DNA of 64,000 nucleotides. Source: Pseudomonas cremoris (lineage in GTDB: Bacteria > Pseudomonadota > Gammaproteobacteria > Pseudomonadales > Pseudomonadaceae). Each line of letters begins with the position of its first letter. Position 1 is the first letter of the stretch. The position numbers and the translations under genes are program-made. Shown in pieces: positions 55,596 through 63,864 of this stretch. A model generated the notes under the pieces. It did not search any database, was not told where the DNA came from, and was given only the letters and a program-made list of their open reading frames with translations. The stretch spans positions 1 to 64,000 of the forward strand of contig NZ_JAAXCY010000012.1 of the NCBI RefSeq assembly GCF_014230465.1, given 5' to 3'.

Positions 55596-56522
55596 ATGAA
55601 TACCAACACTGCCCAAGTGCAAACCGCCGTGCCGCACAAGCCGCGCAAAAACCGCCTGGCCAACCCCGGCTGGTTCCTTGTCAGCCCCTCGGTGGCCTTG
55701 CTGCTGCTGTGGATGATCGTGCCACTGGGCATGACGCTGTACTTCTCCTTGATCCGCTACAACCTGCTCTACCCTGGCGAAAACCAATTCGTGGGGCTGG
55801 AGAACTTCACCTACTTCATCACTGACTCGGGCTTCCTGCCGGGTGCCACCAACACCCTGTTGCTGGTGGGCAGCGTGTTGCTGATCAGCGTGGTGTTTGG
55901 CGTATTGATCAGCGCGCTGCTGGAGGCCAGTGAGTTCTTCGGTCGCGGCCTGGTGCGGGTGTTGTTGATTTCACCGTTTTTCATCATGCCCACCGTCGGT
56001 GCGCTGATCTGGAAAAACCTGATTTTCCACCCAGTGTCCGGGGTTCTCGCCGCCGTGTGGAAGCTGTTTGGCGCCGAGCCTGTGGACTGGCTGGCGCACT
56101 ATCCACTGCTGTCGATCATCATCATTGTGTCGTGGCAATGGCTGCCCTTTGCCATCTTGCTGCTGATGACCGCCATGCAGTCCCTCGACCAGGAACAAAA
56201 GGAAGCCGCGCGCCTCGACGGTGCCGGCGCCATCGCGATCTTCTGGCACCTCACCCTGCCCCACCTGGCTCGCCCGATTGCCGTGGTGGTGATGATCGAA
56301 ACGATCTTTCTGCTCTCGGTATTTGCCGAAATCTTTACCACCACCAACGGTGGCCCGGGCTACGCCTCAACCAACCTGGCGTACCTGATCTACAACCAGG
56401 CGCTGGTGCAGTTCGACGTGGGCATGGCCTCGGCCGGCGGCTTGATTGCCGTGGTCATCGCCAATATCGCGGCGATCATCCTGGTGCGGATGATCGGCAA
56501 AAACCTGACTGACAAGCCTTGA
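55596..56522 (+). CDS. mtlF: Polyol ABC transporter permease 1
   Basis: A 308-residue inner-membrane permease (MalF type) with about six segments. The EAA loop that docks onto the ATPase reads KEAARLDGAGAIAIFWHLTLP. The ATG at 55596 (MNTNTAQVQ) is used; an ATG eight codons earlier is possible, and neither has a clear ribosome-binding site. That is unusual and may lower expression compared with mtlE. It is followed by mtlG after ten bases. Confidence 0.9.
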   Translation: MNTNTAQVQTAVPHKPRKNRLANPGWFLVSPSVALLLLWMIVPLGMTLYFSLIRYNLLYPGENQFVGLENFTYFITDSGFLPGATNTLLLVGSVLLISVVFGVLISALLEASEFFGRGLVRVLLISPFFIMPTVGALIWKNLIFHPVSGVLAAVWKLFGAEPVDWLAHYPLLSIIIIVSWQWLPFAILLLMTAMQSLDQEQKEAARLDGAGAIAIFWHLTLPHLARPIAVVVMIETIFLLSVFAEIFTTTNGGPGYASTNLAYLIYNQALVQFDVGMASAGGLIAVVIANIAAIILVRMIGKNLTDKP

Positions 56523-56532
56523 GGGCCGCGCC

Positions 56533-57363
56533 ATGACGCTTCAACAATCTCGCCGCCTGCAAAGCCTGTTGCTCGGCACGTTGGCCTGGGCCATCGCGAT
56601 CCTGATTTTCTTCCCGATCTTCTGGATGGTGCTGACCAGCTTCAAGACCGAAATCGATGCGTTCGCCACGCCGCCGCAGTTCATCTTCACGCCGACGCTG
56701 GAGAACTACCTGCATATCAACGAGCGCAGCAATTACTTTGCCTACGCCTGGAACTCGGTGGTGATTTCGTTCAGTGCAACGGCCCTGTGCCTGCTGATCT
56801 CGGTACCGGCCGCCTACTCCATGGCGTTCTACGAAACCCAACGTACTAAGGGCACGCTGCTGTGGATGCTGTCCACCAAGATGCTGCCGCCGGTGGGTGT
56901 ACTGATGCCGATCTACCTGCTGGCCAAGAGCTTTGGCCTGCTCGATACGCGCATCGCGCTGATCATCATCTACACCCTGATCAACCTGCCGATCGTGGTG
57001 TGGATGGTTTACACCTACTTCAAGGACATCCCCAAGGACATCCTCGAAGCCGCCCGCCTGGATGGCGCCACGCTGTGGCAGGAGATGGTTCGCGTGCTGC
57101 TGCCAATTGCCAAGGGTGGCCTGGCGTCCACGGTGTTGCTGTCGCTGATCCTGTGCTGGAACGAGGCGTTCTGGTCGTTGAACCTGACCTCGTCCAACGC
57201 CGCGCCGCTGACCGCGCTGATCGCCTCCTACTCCAGCCCCGAAGGGTTGTTCTGGGCCAAATTGTCTGCCGTCTCGACCCTGGCCTGCGCGCCGATCCTG
57301 ATCTTTGGCTGGATCAGCCAGAAACAGCTGGTACGCGGTTTGTCCTTCGGCGCCGTTAAATAA
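56533..57363 (+). CDS. mtlG: Polyol ABC transporter permease 2
   Basis: A 276-residue inner-membrane permease (MalG type) with six segments and the EAA loop LEAARLDGATLWQEMVRVLLP. It pairs with MtlF to form the channel and is followed by mtlK with a 22-base gap. The C-terminal end SQKQLVRGLSFGAVK matches the MalG family, in which the tail reaches into the ATPase dimer. Confidence 0.92.
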   Translation: MTLQQSRRLQSLLLGTLAWAIAILIFFPIFWMVLTSFKTEIDAFATPPQFIFTPTLENYLHINERSNYFAYAWNSVVISFSATALCLLISVPAAYSMAFYETQRTKGTLLWMLSTKMLPPVGVLMPIYLLAKSFGLLDTRIALIIIYTLINLPIVVWMVYTYFKDIPKDILEAARLDGATLWQEMVRVLLPIAKGGLASTVLLSLILCWNEAFWSLNLTSSNAAPLTALIASYSSPEGLFWAKLSAVSTLACAPILIFGWISQKQLVRGLSFGAVK

Positions 57364-57385
57364 TAATTCCAAGTGGAGGCCCATC

Positions 57386-58489
57386 ATGGCCAACCTGAAA
57401 ATCAAGAATCTGCAAAAAGGCTTCGAAGGCTTCTCGATCATCAAGGGCATCGACCTTGAGGTGAACGACAAGGAATTCGTGGTCTTTGTCGGCCCGTCGG
57501 GCTGCGGCAAGTCCACCCTGCTTCGCCTGATCGCCGGCCTGGAAGAAGTCAGCGAAGGCACCATCGAGCTCGATGGCCGCGACATCACCGAAGTGACCCC
57601 GGCCAAGCGCGACCTGGCGATGGTGTTCCAGACCTATGCGCTGTACCCGCACATGAGCGTACGCAAAAACATGTCGTTCGCCCTGGACCTGGCCGGTGTC
57701 GACAAGAAGCTGGTCGAGAGCAAGGTCAGCGAAGCGGCGCGCATCCTGGAACTGGGGCCGCTGCTTGAGCGCAAGCCCAAGCAGTTGTCCGGCGGCCAGC
57801 GCCAGCGTGTCGCGATTGGCCGCGCCATTGTGCGCAACCCGAAGATCTTCCTGTTCGACGAGCCCCTCTCCAACCTTGACGCCGCCTTGCGCGTGCAGAT
57901 GCGCCTGGAACTGGCGCGCCTGCATAAAGAACTGCAAGCCACCATGATCTACGTGACCCACGACCAGGTCGAAGCCATGACCCTGGCCGACAAGGTGGTG
58001 GTACTCAACAGCGGTCGTATTGAACAGGTCGGGTCGCCGCTGGAGCTTTACCACCAGCCAGCCAACCTGTTTGTGGCGGGTTTTCTCGGAACGCCGAAGA
58101 TGGGCTTCCTCAAGGGCAAGGTGACGCGTGTCGACAGCCAAAGCTGCGAAGTTCAACTGGACGCTGGCACCACCGTCAGCCTGCCGCTAAGCGGTGCCAC
58201 CTTGAGCGTCGGCAGCGCGGTGACCTTGGGCATTCGCCCGGAACACCTGGAAATCGCTAGCCCTGGGCAGACCAACCTGACCGTCACCGCCGACGTTGGC
58301 GAGCGCCTGGGCAGCGACACCTTCTGCCACGTCATCACCGCCAACGGCGAGCCGCTGACCATGCGGATTCGCGGCGATATGGCCAGCCAATATGGCGAGA
58401 CGCTGCAGCTGCACCTGGACCCGGCGCACTGCCATCTGTTCGACACCGAAGGCAAAGCCGTGACCCGCCCACTGCGCGCTGCCGCCTGA
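57386..58489 (+). CDS. mtlK: Polyol ABC transporter ATPase
   Basis: A 367-residue MalK-type ATPase. Walker A GPSGCGKST, Q loop FQTYALYPHMS, signature LSGGQRQR, Walker B IFLFDEPLSNLD and the switch His in YVTHDQVEAMT are all present. The C-terminal OB-fold (MOI) regulatory domain follows. It energises MtlFG. GTGGAGG precedes the ATG by seven bases. Confidence 0.95.
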   Translation: MANLKIKNLQKGFEGFSIIKGIDLEVNDKEFVVFVGPSGCGKSTLLRLIAGLEEVSEGTIELDGRDITEVTPAKRDLAMVFQTYALYPHMSVRKNMSFALDLAGVDKKLVESKVSEAARILELGPLLERKPKQLSGGQRQRVAIGRAIVRNPKIFLFDEPLSNLDAALRVQMRLELARLHKELQATMIYVTHDQVEAMTLADKVVVLNSGRIEQVGSPLELYHQPANLFVAGFLGTPKMGFLKGKVTRVDSQSCEVQLDAGTTVSLPLSGATLSVGSAVTLGIRPEHLEIASPGQTNLTVTADVGERLGSDTFCHVITANGEPLTMRIRGDMASQYGETLQLHLDPAHCHLFDTEGKAVTRPLRAAA

Positions 58490-58507
58490 TTTCGCGAGAG
58501 TTTGCTG

Positions 58508-59989
58508 ATGAAACTGAATAAACAGAACCTCACCCAACTGGCGCCGGAAGTGAAGCTGCCGGCCTACGCGATTGCCGACACTCGCCAGGGCATTGCCCAT
58601 ATCGGCGTCGGTGGTTTCCACCGTGCGCACCAGGCGTATTACACCGATGCGCTGATGAATACCGGTGTCGGCCTGAACTGGAGCATCTGCGGCGTCGGCC
58701 TGCGCAGCGAAGACCGCAAGGCCCGCGACGACCTGGCGGGCCAGGACTACCTGTTCACCCTGTTTGAACTGGGCGATACCGACGACACCGAAGTGCGCGT
58801 GATCGGCTCGATCAGCGACATGCTGCTGGCCGAAGACAGCGCGCAAGCGTTGATCGACAAACTCGCCAGCCCCGACATCCGCATCGTCTCGCTGACCATC
58901 ACCGAGGGTGGCTACTGCATCGACGACAGCAACGGTGAGTTCATGGCCCACCTGCCGCAGATCCAGCACGACCTGGCGCACCCCAGGGCCCCCAAGACCG
59001 TGTTCGGTTTTATCTGCGCAGCCCTCACCCAACGCCGCGCCGCCGGCACCCCGGCATTTACCGTGATGTCCTGCGATAACCTGCCGCACAACGGCGCCGT
59101 GACGCGCAAGGCGCTGTTGGCGTTCGCCGCCCTGCACAACGCCGAACTGCATGACTGGATCAAGGCCAATGTAAGCTTCCCGAATGCCATGGTCGACCGC
59201 ATCACGCCCATGACCAGCACCGCCCACCGCCTGCAATTGCACGACGAACACGGCATCGACGATGCCTGGCCGGTGGTGTGCGAACCCTTTGTGCAGTGGG
59301 TGCTGGAAGACAAGTTCGTCAACGGACGCCCGGCGTGGGAAAACGTCGGCGTGCAATTCACCGACGACGTTACGCCCTATGAAGAAATGAAGATCGGCCT
59401 GCTCAACGGCAGTCATCTGGCGCTGACCTATCTGGGGTTCCTCAAGGGTTACCGGTTTGTGCACGAAACCATGAACGACCCGGTGTTCGTGGCGTATATG
59501 CGTGCCTACATGGACCTGGACGTCACACCGAACTTGGCGCCGGTGCCGGGTATCGACCTGACGGACTACAAGCAGACGCTGGTGGATCGCTTCTCCAACC
59601 AGGCGATTGCCGATCAGTTGGAGCGCGTATGTTCCGATGGTTCGTCGAAGTTTCCCAAGTTCACGGTGCCGACGATCAACCGGTTGATTGCCGATGGCCG
59701 CGAGACAGAGCGTGCAGCGCTGGTGGTGGCTGCCTGGGCGCTGTACTTGAAGGGCGTGGATGAGAATGGCGTGAGCTACAAGATCCCGGACCCGCGAGCG
59801 GAGTTTTGCCAGGGGCTGGTGAGTGATGACGCGTTGATCAGCAAACGGTTGCTGGGGGTGGAGGAAATTTTTGGCACGGCTATTCCCCAGTCGGCTGAGT
59901 TTGTGGCAGCGTTTGAGCGGTGTTTTGTGAGCTTGCGCGACAAGGGTGTGACCCAAACCCTGCAAATCCTCCTGAAAAAACTGGTTTAA
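58508..59989 (+). CDS. mtlD: Mannitol 2-dehydrogenase (polyol-specific long-chain dehydrogenase)
   Basis: A 493-residue NAD-dependent dehydrogenase that oxidises D-mannitol to D-fructose and D-arabitol to D-xylulose. The nucleotide site starts HIGVGGFHRAHQAYY. The catalytic KIGLLNGSH places Lys295, Asn300 and His303 exactly as in the P. fluorescens enzyme. It lies 18 bases after mtlK, so products of transport are oxidised in the cytoplasm. Length is identical to the characterised enzyme. Confidence 0.97.
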   Translation: MKLNKQNLTQLAPEVKLPAYAIADTRQGIAHIGVGGFHRAHQAYYTDALMNTGVGLNWSICGVGLRSEDRKARDDLAGQDYLFTLFELGDTDDTEVRVIGSISDMLLAEDSAQALIDKLASPDIRIVSLTITEGGYCIDDSNGEFMAHLPQIQHDLAHPRAPKTVFGFICAALTQRRAAGTPAFTVMSCDNLPHNGAVTRKALLAFAALHNAELHDWIKANVSFPNAMVDRITPMTSTAHRLQLHDEHGIDDAWPVVCEPFVQWVLEDKFVNGRPAWENVGVQFTDDVTPYEEMKIGLLNGSHLALTYLGFLKGYRFVHETMNDPVFVAYMRAYMDLDVTPNLAPVPGIDLTDYKQTLVDRFSNQAIADQLERVCSDGSSKFPKFTVPTINRLIADGRETERAALVVAAWALYLKGVDENGVSYKIPDPRAEFCQGLVSDDALISKRLLGVEEIFGTAIPQSAEFVAAFERCFVSLRDKGVTQTLQILLKKLV

Positions 59990-59993
59990 AACT

Positions 59994-60080
59994 GTGGGAG
60001 CGGGCTTGCTCGCGAAGGCGGTGTGTCAGGCGACACATCGGTAACTGAACCACCGCCTTCGCGAGCAAGCCCGCTCCCAC
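59994..60080. repeat. REPIN between mtlD and mtlY
   Basis: An 87-bp doublet, starting four bases after the mtlD stop. Inner arms read cgaaggcgg and its complement. It splits the transport/oxidation genes from the two kinase genes. Confidence 0.92.
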
Positions 60081-60130
60081 ATTTTGATCGGGTTATCAGT
60101 CCATAAAATAATACTGCTGAGCAAACCCTC

Positions 60131-61612
60131 ATGACCCAGCAAAACCTGTTCCTCGGCATCGACTGCGGCACCCAAGGCACAAAAGCCATCGTCCTCGACG
60201 CCACCAGCGGCAAGGTACTGGGCCTGGGCGCTGCCGCGCACACCCTGATCAGCGGCGCCAACGGCCGTCGCGAGCAATACACCCAGGAATGGCTGGATGC
60301 CTTTACCGAGGCCACCCACCGCGCCCTGCAACAGGCGGGCGTCGACGGCCAGGACATCCTCGGCATCGGTGTTTCCGGCCAGCAACATGGCTTGGTGCTG
60401 CTGGATGAACAGGGCCAGGTGTTGCGCCCAGCCAAACTGTGGTGCGACACCGAGACCGCCCCCGAGAACGACCGCCTGCTGCAACACCTGGGCGGCGAAA
60501 GCGGTTCGCTGGAACGCCTCGGTGTAGCGATTGCTCCGGGGTATACCGTGTCCAAGCTGCTCTGGACCCGCGAACAACACCCCGACGTTTTTGCGCGCAT
60601 TGCGCATATCCTGCTGCCCCACGACTACCTCAACTACTGGCTCACCGGCCGCGCCGTCGCCGAGTACGGCGATGCCTCGGGCACGGGTTACTTCAACGTC
60701 CGCACGCGTGAATGGGATGTGGACCTGCTCAAGCACATCGACCCCAGCGGTCGCCTTGAGGCAGCGCTGCCGCAACTGATCGAGGCGCATCAAAGTGTCG
60801 GCACGCTCCTGCCGGCCATCGCCGAACGCTTAGGCGTCAACCCCAACGCGATCGTCGCCAGCGGTGGCGGCGACAACATGATGGGCGCCATCGGCACCGG
60901 CAATATCGCACCGGGCGTGATCACCATGAGCTTGGGCTCATCGGGCACCGTCTATGCGTTTTCCGATCAACCCAACGTCAGCCCCCAAGCGTCGGTCGCG
61001 ACGTTCTGCTCATCCAGTGGCGGCTGGGTGCCATTGATCTGCACCATGAACCTGACCAACGCCACCGGGGTGATCCGCGAGCTGTTCGAGCTGGACCTTG
61101 ACGCCTTCAACGCACTGGTCGACCAGGCACCCATCGGTGCCGAAGGCGTAAGCATGCTGCCCTTCCTCAACGGCGAGCGCGTACCCGCCCTGCCCCACGC
61201 CACCGGCAGCGTGCACGGCCTGACCATGACCAACCTGAGCCGCGCCAACCTGTGCCGCGCCGTGGTCGAAGGCACGACCTTTGGCCTGCGCTACGGCCTC
61301 GACCTGCTGCGCCAAACAGGTTTGCAGAGCCAGAGTATCCGGCTCATCGGCGGCGGCTCGAAAAGCCCAGTGTGGCGCCAGATGGTCGCCGATATCATGA
61401 ACACCGAAGTGATCTGCACCGAACAAAGCGAAGCTGCTGCCCTGGGCGCGGCAATCCAGGCGGCGTGGAGCCAGTCCGGCGAGTCTCTGGCCAGCCTGTG
61501 CGACAAATGCGTGAGCGTCGACCCGGCCAGCCGGACCCTGCCGGTGGCGGCCAGCGTCGGCGCCTATCAACAGGCTTACGAGCGCTATCAGCAGCTTGTG
61601 GCAACCCTTTAA
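60131..61612 (+). CDS. mtlY: Xylulokinase of the mannitol/arabitol operon
   Basis: A 493-residue FGGY-family kinase that phosphorylates D-xylulose from arabitol oxidation. N-terminal FLGIDCGTQGTKAIVLD is the phosphate loop, GVSGQQHGLVLLD the substrate region, SGGGDNMMGAIGTG the central hinge, and LIGGGSKSPVWRQMVADI the second ATP site. The P. fluorescens mtl operon has this gene as mtlY. It starts 50 bases after the REPIN and 12 bases before mtlZ. Confidence 0.93.
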   Translation: MTQQNLFLGIDCGTQGTKAIVLDATSGKVLGLGAAAHTLISGANGRREQYTQEWLDAFTEATHRALQQAGVDGQDILGIGVSGQQHGLVLLDEQGQVLRPAKLWCDTETAPENDRLLQHLGGESGSLERLGVAIAPGYTVSKLLWTREQHPDVFARIAHILLPHDYLNYWLTGRAVAEYGDASGTGYFNVRTREWDVDLLKHIDPSGRLEAALPQLIEAHQSVGTLLPAIAERLGVNPNAIVASGGGDNMMGAIGTGNIAPGVITMSLGSSGTVYAFSDQPNVSPQASVATFCSSSGGWVPLICTMNLTNATGVIRELFELDLDAFNALVDQAPIGAEGVSMLPFLNGERVPALPHATGSVHGLTMTNLSRANLCRAVVEGTTFGLRYGLDLLRQTGLQSQSIRLIGGGSKSPVWRQMVADIMNTEVICTEQSEAAALGAAIQAAWSQSGESLASLCDKCVSVDPASRTLPVAASVGAYQQAYERYQQLVATL

Positions 61613-61624
61613 GAGCGAACGACT

Positions 61625-62563
61625 ATGTATCTGGTGTGTGGTGAAGCGCTGTTCGATTTTTTCAGCGAGGAAGATGCCAGCGGGCAGGCTTCCAAGGTCA
61701 ATTACAAAGCGATTGCCGGCGGTTCGCCGTTCAACGTGGCGGTGGGCTTGCGCCGCCTGGGTATTGAGGCCGGGCTGTTGGGTGGCTTGTCGACCGACTA
61801 CCTGGGACGCCGCCTGTTGCAGGTATTAAAGGATGAAGGCGTGAGCGAACGGTTCCTGGTGGAATTCGCCGCGCCCACCACCCTGTCGATGGTTGCCGTG
61901 GGCGCAAATGGGTCACCGCAGTACAGCTTTCGCGGTGAAGGCTGCGCCGACCGGCTGCTGGAAGTCGCCCACCTGCCCGAACTGGGCGATGACATTCGCG
62001 GCCTGCATATCGGCTCGTTCTCCCTGGTGGTACAGCCGGTTGGCGACACCCTGCTCACCCTGGTCCAGCGTGAAAGCGGCAAGCGCCTGATCAGCCTCGA
62101 CCCCAACGTGCGCCTGAACCCGCAGCCGGATATCCAGTTGTGGCGCGACCGCGTCGCCCAGTTGGTGCAGCATGCCGACCTGATCAAGGTCAGCGACGAA
62201 GACTTGCACTTGCTCTACCCCGACCAAGCGCCGGAGAGCGTGCTGCAGGGCTGGCTGCAACACCGTTGCCAATTGGTGTTCCTCACCCGCGGTGGCGACG
62301 GCGCCACCGTGTTCAGCCGCCAACATGGCAGTTGGTCTGCATCGGCGGTCAAGGTAGTGATGGCGGATACCGTCGGCGCTGGCGACACCTTCCAGGCCGC
62401 ATTGATTGCCTGGCTGACCGAGCAACAGCTTGACTCAGTGGGCGGCCTGCAACAGCTCACGCGGGCGCAGATCGACGCCATGCTGGCCTTCGCGGTCCGC
62501 GCCGCCGCACTGACGTGCACCAAGACCGGACCGGACTTGCCGTATCGTCGTCAGTTGGACTGA
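61625..62563 (+). CDS. mtlZ: Fructokinase (PfkB family)
   Basis: A 312-residue PfkB carbohydrate kinase that phosphorylates fructose from mannitol oxidation. The N-terminal family signature is GGSPFNVAVGLRRLGIEAGLLGGL. The C-terminal signature with the catalytic Asp reads DTVGAGDTFQAALIAWL. Short spacing to mtlY indicates co-transcription. Last gene of the operon; no clear terminator is seen in the next 99 bases. Confidence 0.93.
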   Translation: MYLVCGEALFDFFSEEDASGQASKVNYKAIAGGSPFNVAVGLRRLGIEAGLLGGLSTDYLGRRLLQVLKDEGVSERFLVEFAAPTTLSMVAVGANGSPQYSFRGEGCADRLLEVAHLPELGDDIRGLHIGSFSLVVQPVGDTLLTLVQRESGKRLISLDPNVRLNPQPDIQLWRDRVAQLVQHADLIKVSDEDLHLLYPDQAPESVLQGWLQHRCQLVFLTRGGDGATVFSRQHGSWSASAVKVVMADTVGAGDTFQAALIAWLTEQQLDSVGGLQQLTRAQIDAMLAFAVRAAALTCTKTGPDLPYRRQLD

Positions 62564-62600
62564 ACGCCGCGTTTATGAAGGTTTTGTCAGCCAGGAAAAA

Positions 62601-62635
62601 ATTAATCGATGGTTAATCCCGCAAGTCGACAGTGA
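62601..62635 (+). promoter_or_regulatory. Control element of the first DUF2790 gene
   Basis: ATTAATCGATGGTTAAT (62601-62617) contains TTAAT-N6-TTAAT, an 11-bp direct repeat like OmpR/PmrA-type response regulator sites. ACAGTGA follows at 62629. The same two blocks with the same 28-base offset occur before the second DUF2790 gene. Confidence 0.55.
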
Positions 62636-62662
62636 AGTTGTACCCACTTGCGGAGCACCCTC

Positions 62663-62932
62663 ATGAAACTGCGCACTTTAATGCTTGGCGGCGCACTGGC
62701 CCTTGCAGCAATCTCGGGCCTGGCCCAGGCCGACAGCCAACAGACCAACATCAAACCCGTGCCTTACCAATACGGTATGCCGATGAATATCGCCAAAGTC
62801 ATTTCGATGAATGAAGCCCAGACCAATGATTGCAAAGTCATCAATGCGGATATCAAGTTCGTGGACAAGGCGGGCAAAGTTGAAGACGTCAGCTATCGCA
62901 AGATGTCTGAAGCGTGTGACTTCCAGAATTGA
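62663..62932 (+). CDS. DUF2790 secreted mini-protein, copy 1
   Basis: An 89-residue exported protein with a signal peptide cut near AQADS. The mature part has the DUF2790 core KPVPYQYGMPMNIAKVIS, then MNEAQTNDCKVINADIKFVD, with two Cys that could pair. DUF2790 is a Pseudomonas-centred family of small periplasmic proteins with no assigned function. GCGGAG precedes the ATG by six bases. Copy 2 lies 196 bases downstream. Confidence 0.85.
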   Translation: MKLRTLMLGGALALAAISGLAQADSQQTNIKPVPYQYGMPMNIAKVISMNEAQTNDCKVINADIKFVDKAGKVEDVSYRKMSEACDFQN

Positions 62933-63005
62933 ACCGGTAGTAAACCCAGAGAACTCCTTGGGAAAGCCATCATCAAACATGTAGGACTTTTCCGAAAAAG
63001 CCTTA

Positions 63006-63040
63006 ATTAATCAACAGTTAAGGTCAAAAGCCAACAGTGA
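63006..63040 (+). promoter_or_regulatory. Control element of the second DUF2790 gene
   Basis: ATTAATCAACAGTTAA (63006-63021) agrees at 13 of 16 positions with the block before copy 1, and ACAGTGA at 63034 lies at the same 28-base offset. TTAAT-N6-TTAAG gives the same 11-bp half-site spacing. An added CCTTAA...TTAAGG inverted repeat frames this copy. Confidence 0.55.
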
Positions 63041-63046
63041 GTTCGA

Positions 63047-63079
63047 CCGCACTTCTTCCGCTCCCGGCGGAAGGTGCGG
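63047..63079. repeat. Strong bulged hairpin in the leader of DUF2790 copy 2
   Basis: CCGCAC-tt-CTTCCGC, a TCCCG loop, then GCGGAAG-GTGCGG make a 13-bp stem with a two-base bulge. No T-run follows, so it is not a typical terminator. It lies in the leader, 49 bases before the ATG, and has no counterpart before copy 1. Confidence 0.7.
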
Positions 63080-63127
63080 CCACTGCTTCATCACATCGAT
63101 GAACCAGACCACTGACGGAGAACCCAC

Positions 63128-63385
63128 ATGAAACTGCAAAGCCTATGCTTGCATGGATGCGCCCTGGCCTTTAGCTCCCTGTCGGGAATGGCAATCGCCG
63201 AATCTAAGCCCGTGCCTTATCGCTATGGCATGCCTATGGATGTCCATAAGGTGATCGCCATGAACGAGCCACAAACCAGTGAATGCAAGGTGATCCAGGC
63301 TGATATCAAGTTCGTGGACAAGGCCGGGGAAGTGCAGCACGTGAGCTATAAAAAGCTGTCTGACGCCTGCCTGTTTCAGAACTGA
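63128..63385 (+). CDS. DUF2790 secreted mini-protein, copy 2
   Basis: An 85-residue exported protein, paralogous to the gene just upstream. After the signal peptide (cut near AIAES), the mature part shares KPVPYxYGMPMxxxKVIxMN, then CKVIxADIKFVDKAG and a terminal FQN with copy 1, and keeps both Cys. The signal peptides have diverged much more, so the pair is not a very recent duplication. An ACGGAG site precedes the ATG. Confidence 0.85.
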   Translation: MKLQSLCLHGCALAFSSLSGMAIAESKPVPYRYGMPMDVHKVIAMNEPQTSECKVIQADIKFVDKAGEVQHVSYKKLSDACLFQN

Positions 63386-63471
63386 AAACGGTGCTGACAA
63401 AGGGCAGCGCAATGACTGCGCACGCGGTATCCTTGCACGCTTGTCAAACGGCTGAAAGGATTCGCCCCGCA

Positions 63472-63864
63472 ATGCGCTTTCATACGCTCGCCCTCTTTAC
63501 TGCCCTGCTCTGCTTCGCCCTCGCCCTGGTGTGGGGCCTGCGTCCCGACTGGCTGCTATGGATGTGGAGCGTGGAATACTCAAGCGCCACGGGCTTGGTC
63601 GCTAGGCGCAACGCTGCACTGTTCCTGGCCATCGGCATCATGTTCTACCGCGCCCGCCACACGCCTCCCTCCGACGCACGACGCGCCATGACCACCGGAT
63701 TTATCGCCGGTTGCCTGGTTCTGGCTGTCTTGGGGTTCGGTGAGTGGATCAATGGCAATGCCGGCCCCGGCATTCTACTGGCGGTGGCAACAGAAACCGT
63801 ATTGGGCCTGGCGTTTATCCAGGCCCACAGGTCTTCGGTCACTCAAACTCAAGCTTCGGCCTAG
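63472..63864 (+). CDS. Small membrane protein of unknown function
   Basis: A 130-residue protein with four hydrophobic segments (FTALLCFALALVWGL, NAALFLAIGIMFYRA, FIAGCLVLAVLGFGEWI, GILLAVATETVLGLAFI), so most of it is in the membrane. I do not recognise a family; short four-helix DUF4345-like proteins are similar in layout. AAAGGA lies 11 bases before the ATG at 63472, and an in-frame ATG at 63412 would add a 20-residue tail. Its stop overlaps the convergent partial gene. Confidence 0.65.
   Translation: MRFHTLALFTALLCFALALVWGLRPDWLLWMWSVEYSSATGLVARRNAALFLAIGIMFYRARHTPPSDARRAMTTGFIAGCLVLAVLGFGEWINGNAGPGILLAVATETVLGLAFIQAHRSSVTQTQASA

Noticed and set aside
58187..59965. 592-codon open frame on the minus strand across mtlD
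   Set aside because: Antisense to mtlD, whose catalytic residues are all in place; no independent evidence for a gene.
297..60080. REPIN series considered as a CRISPR array
   Set aside because: Copies are kilobases apart, palindromic doublets in separate intergenic gaps, with no regular spacers or cas genes.
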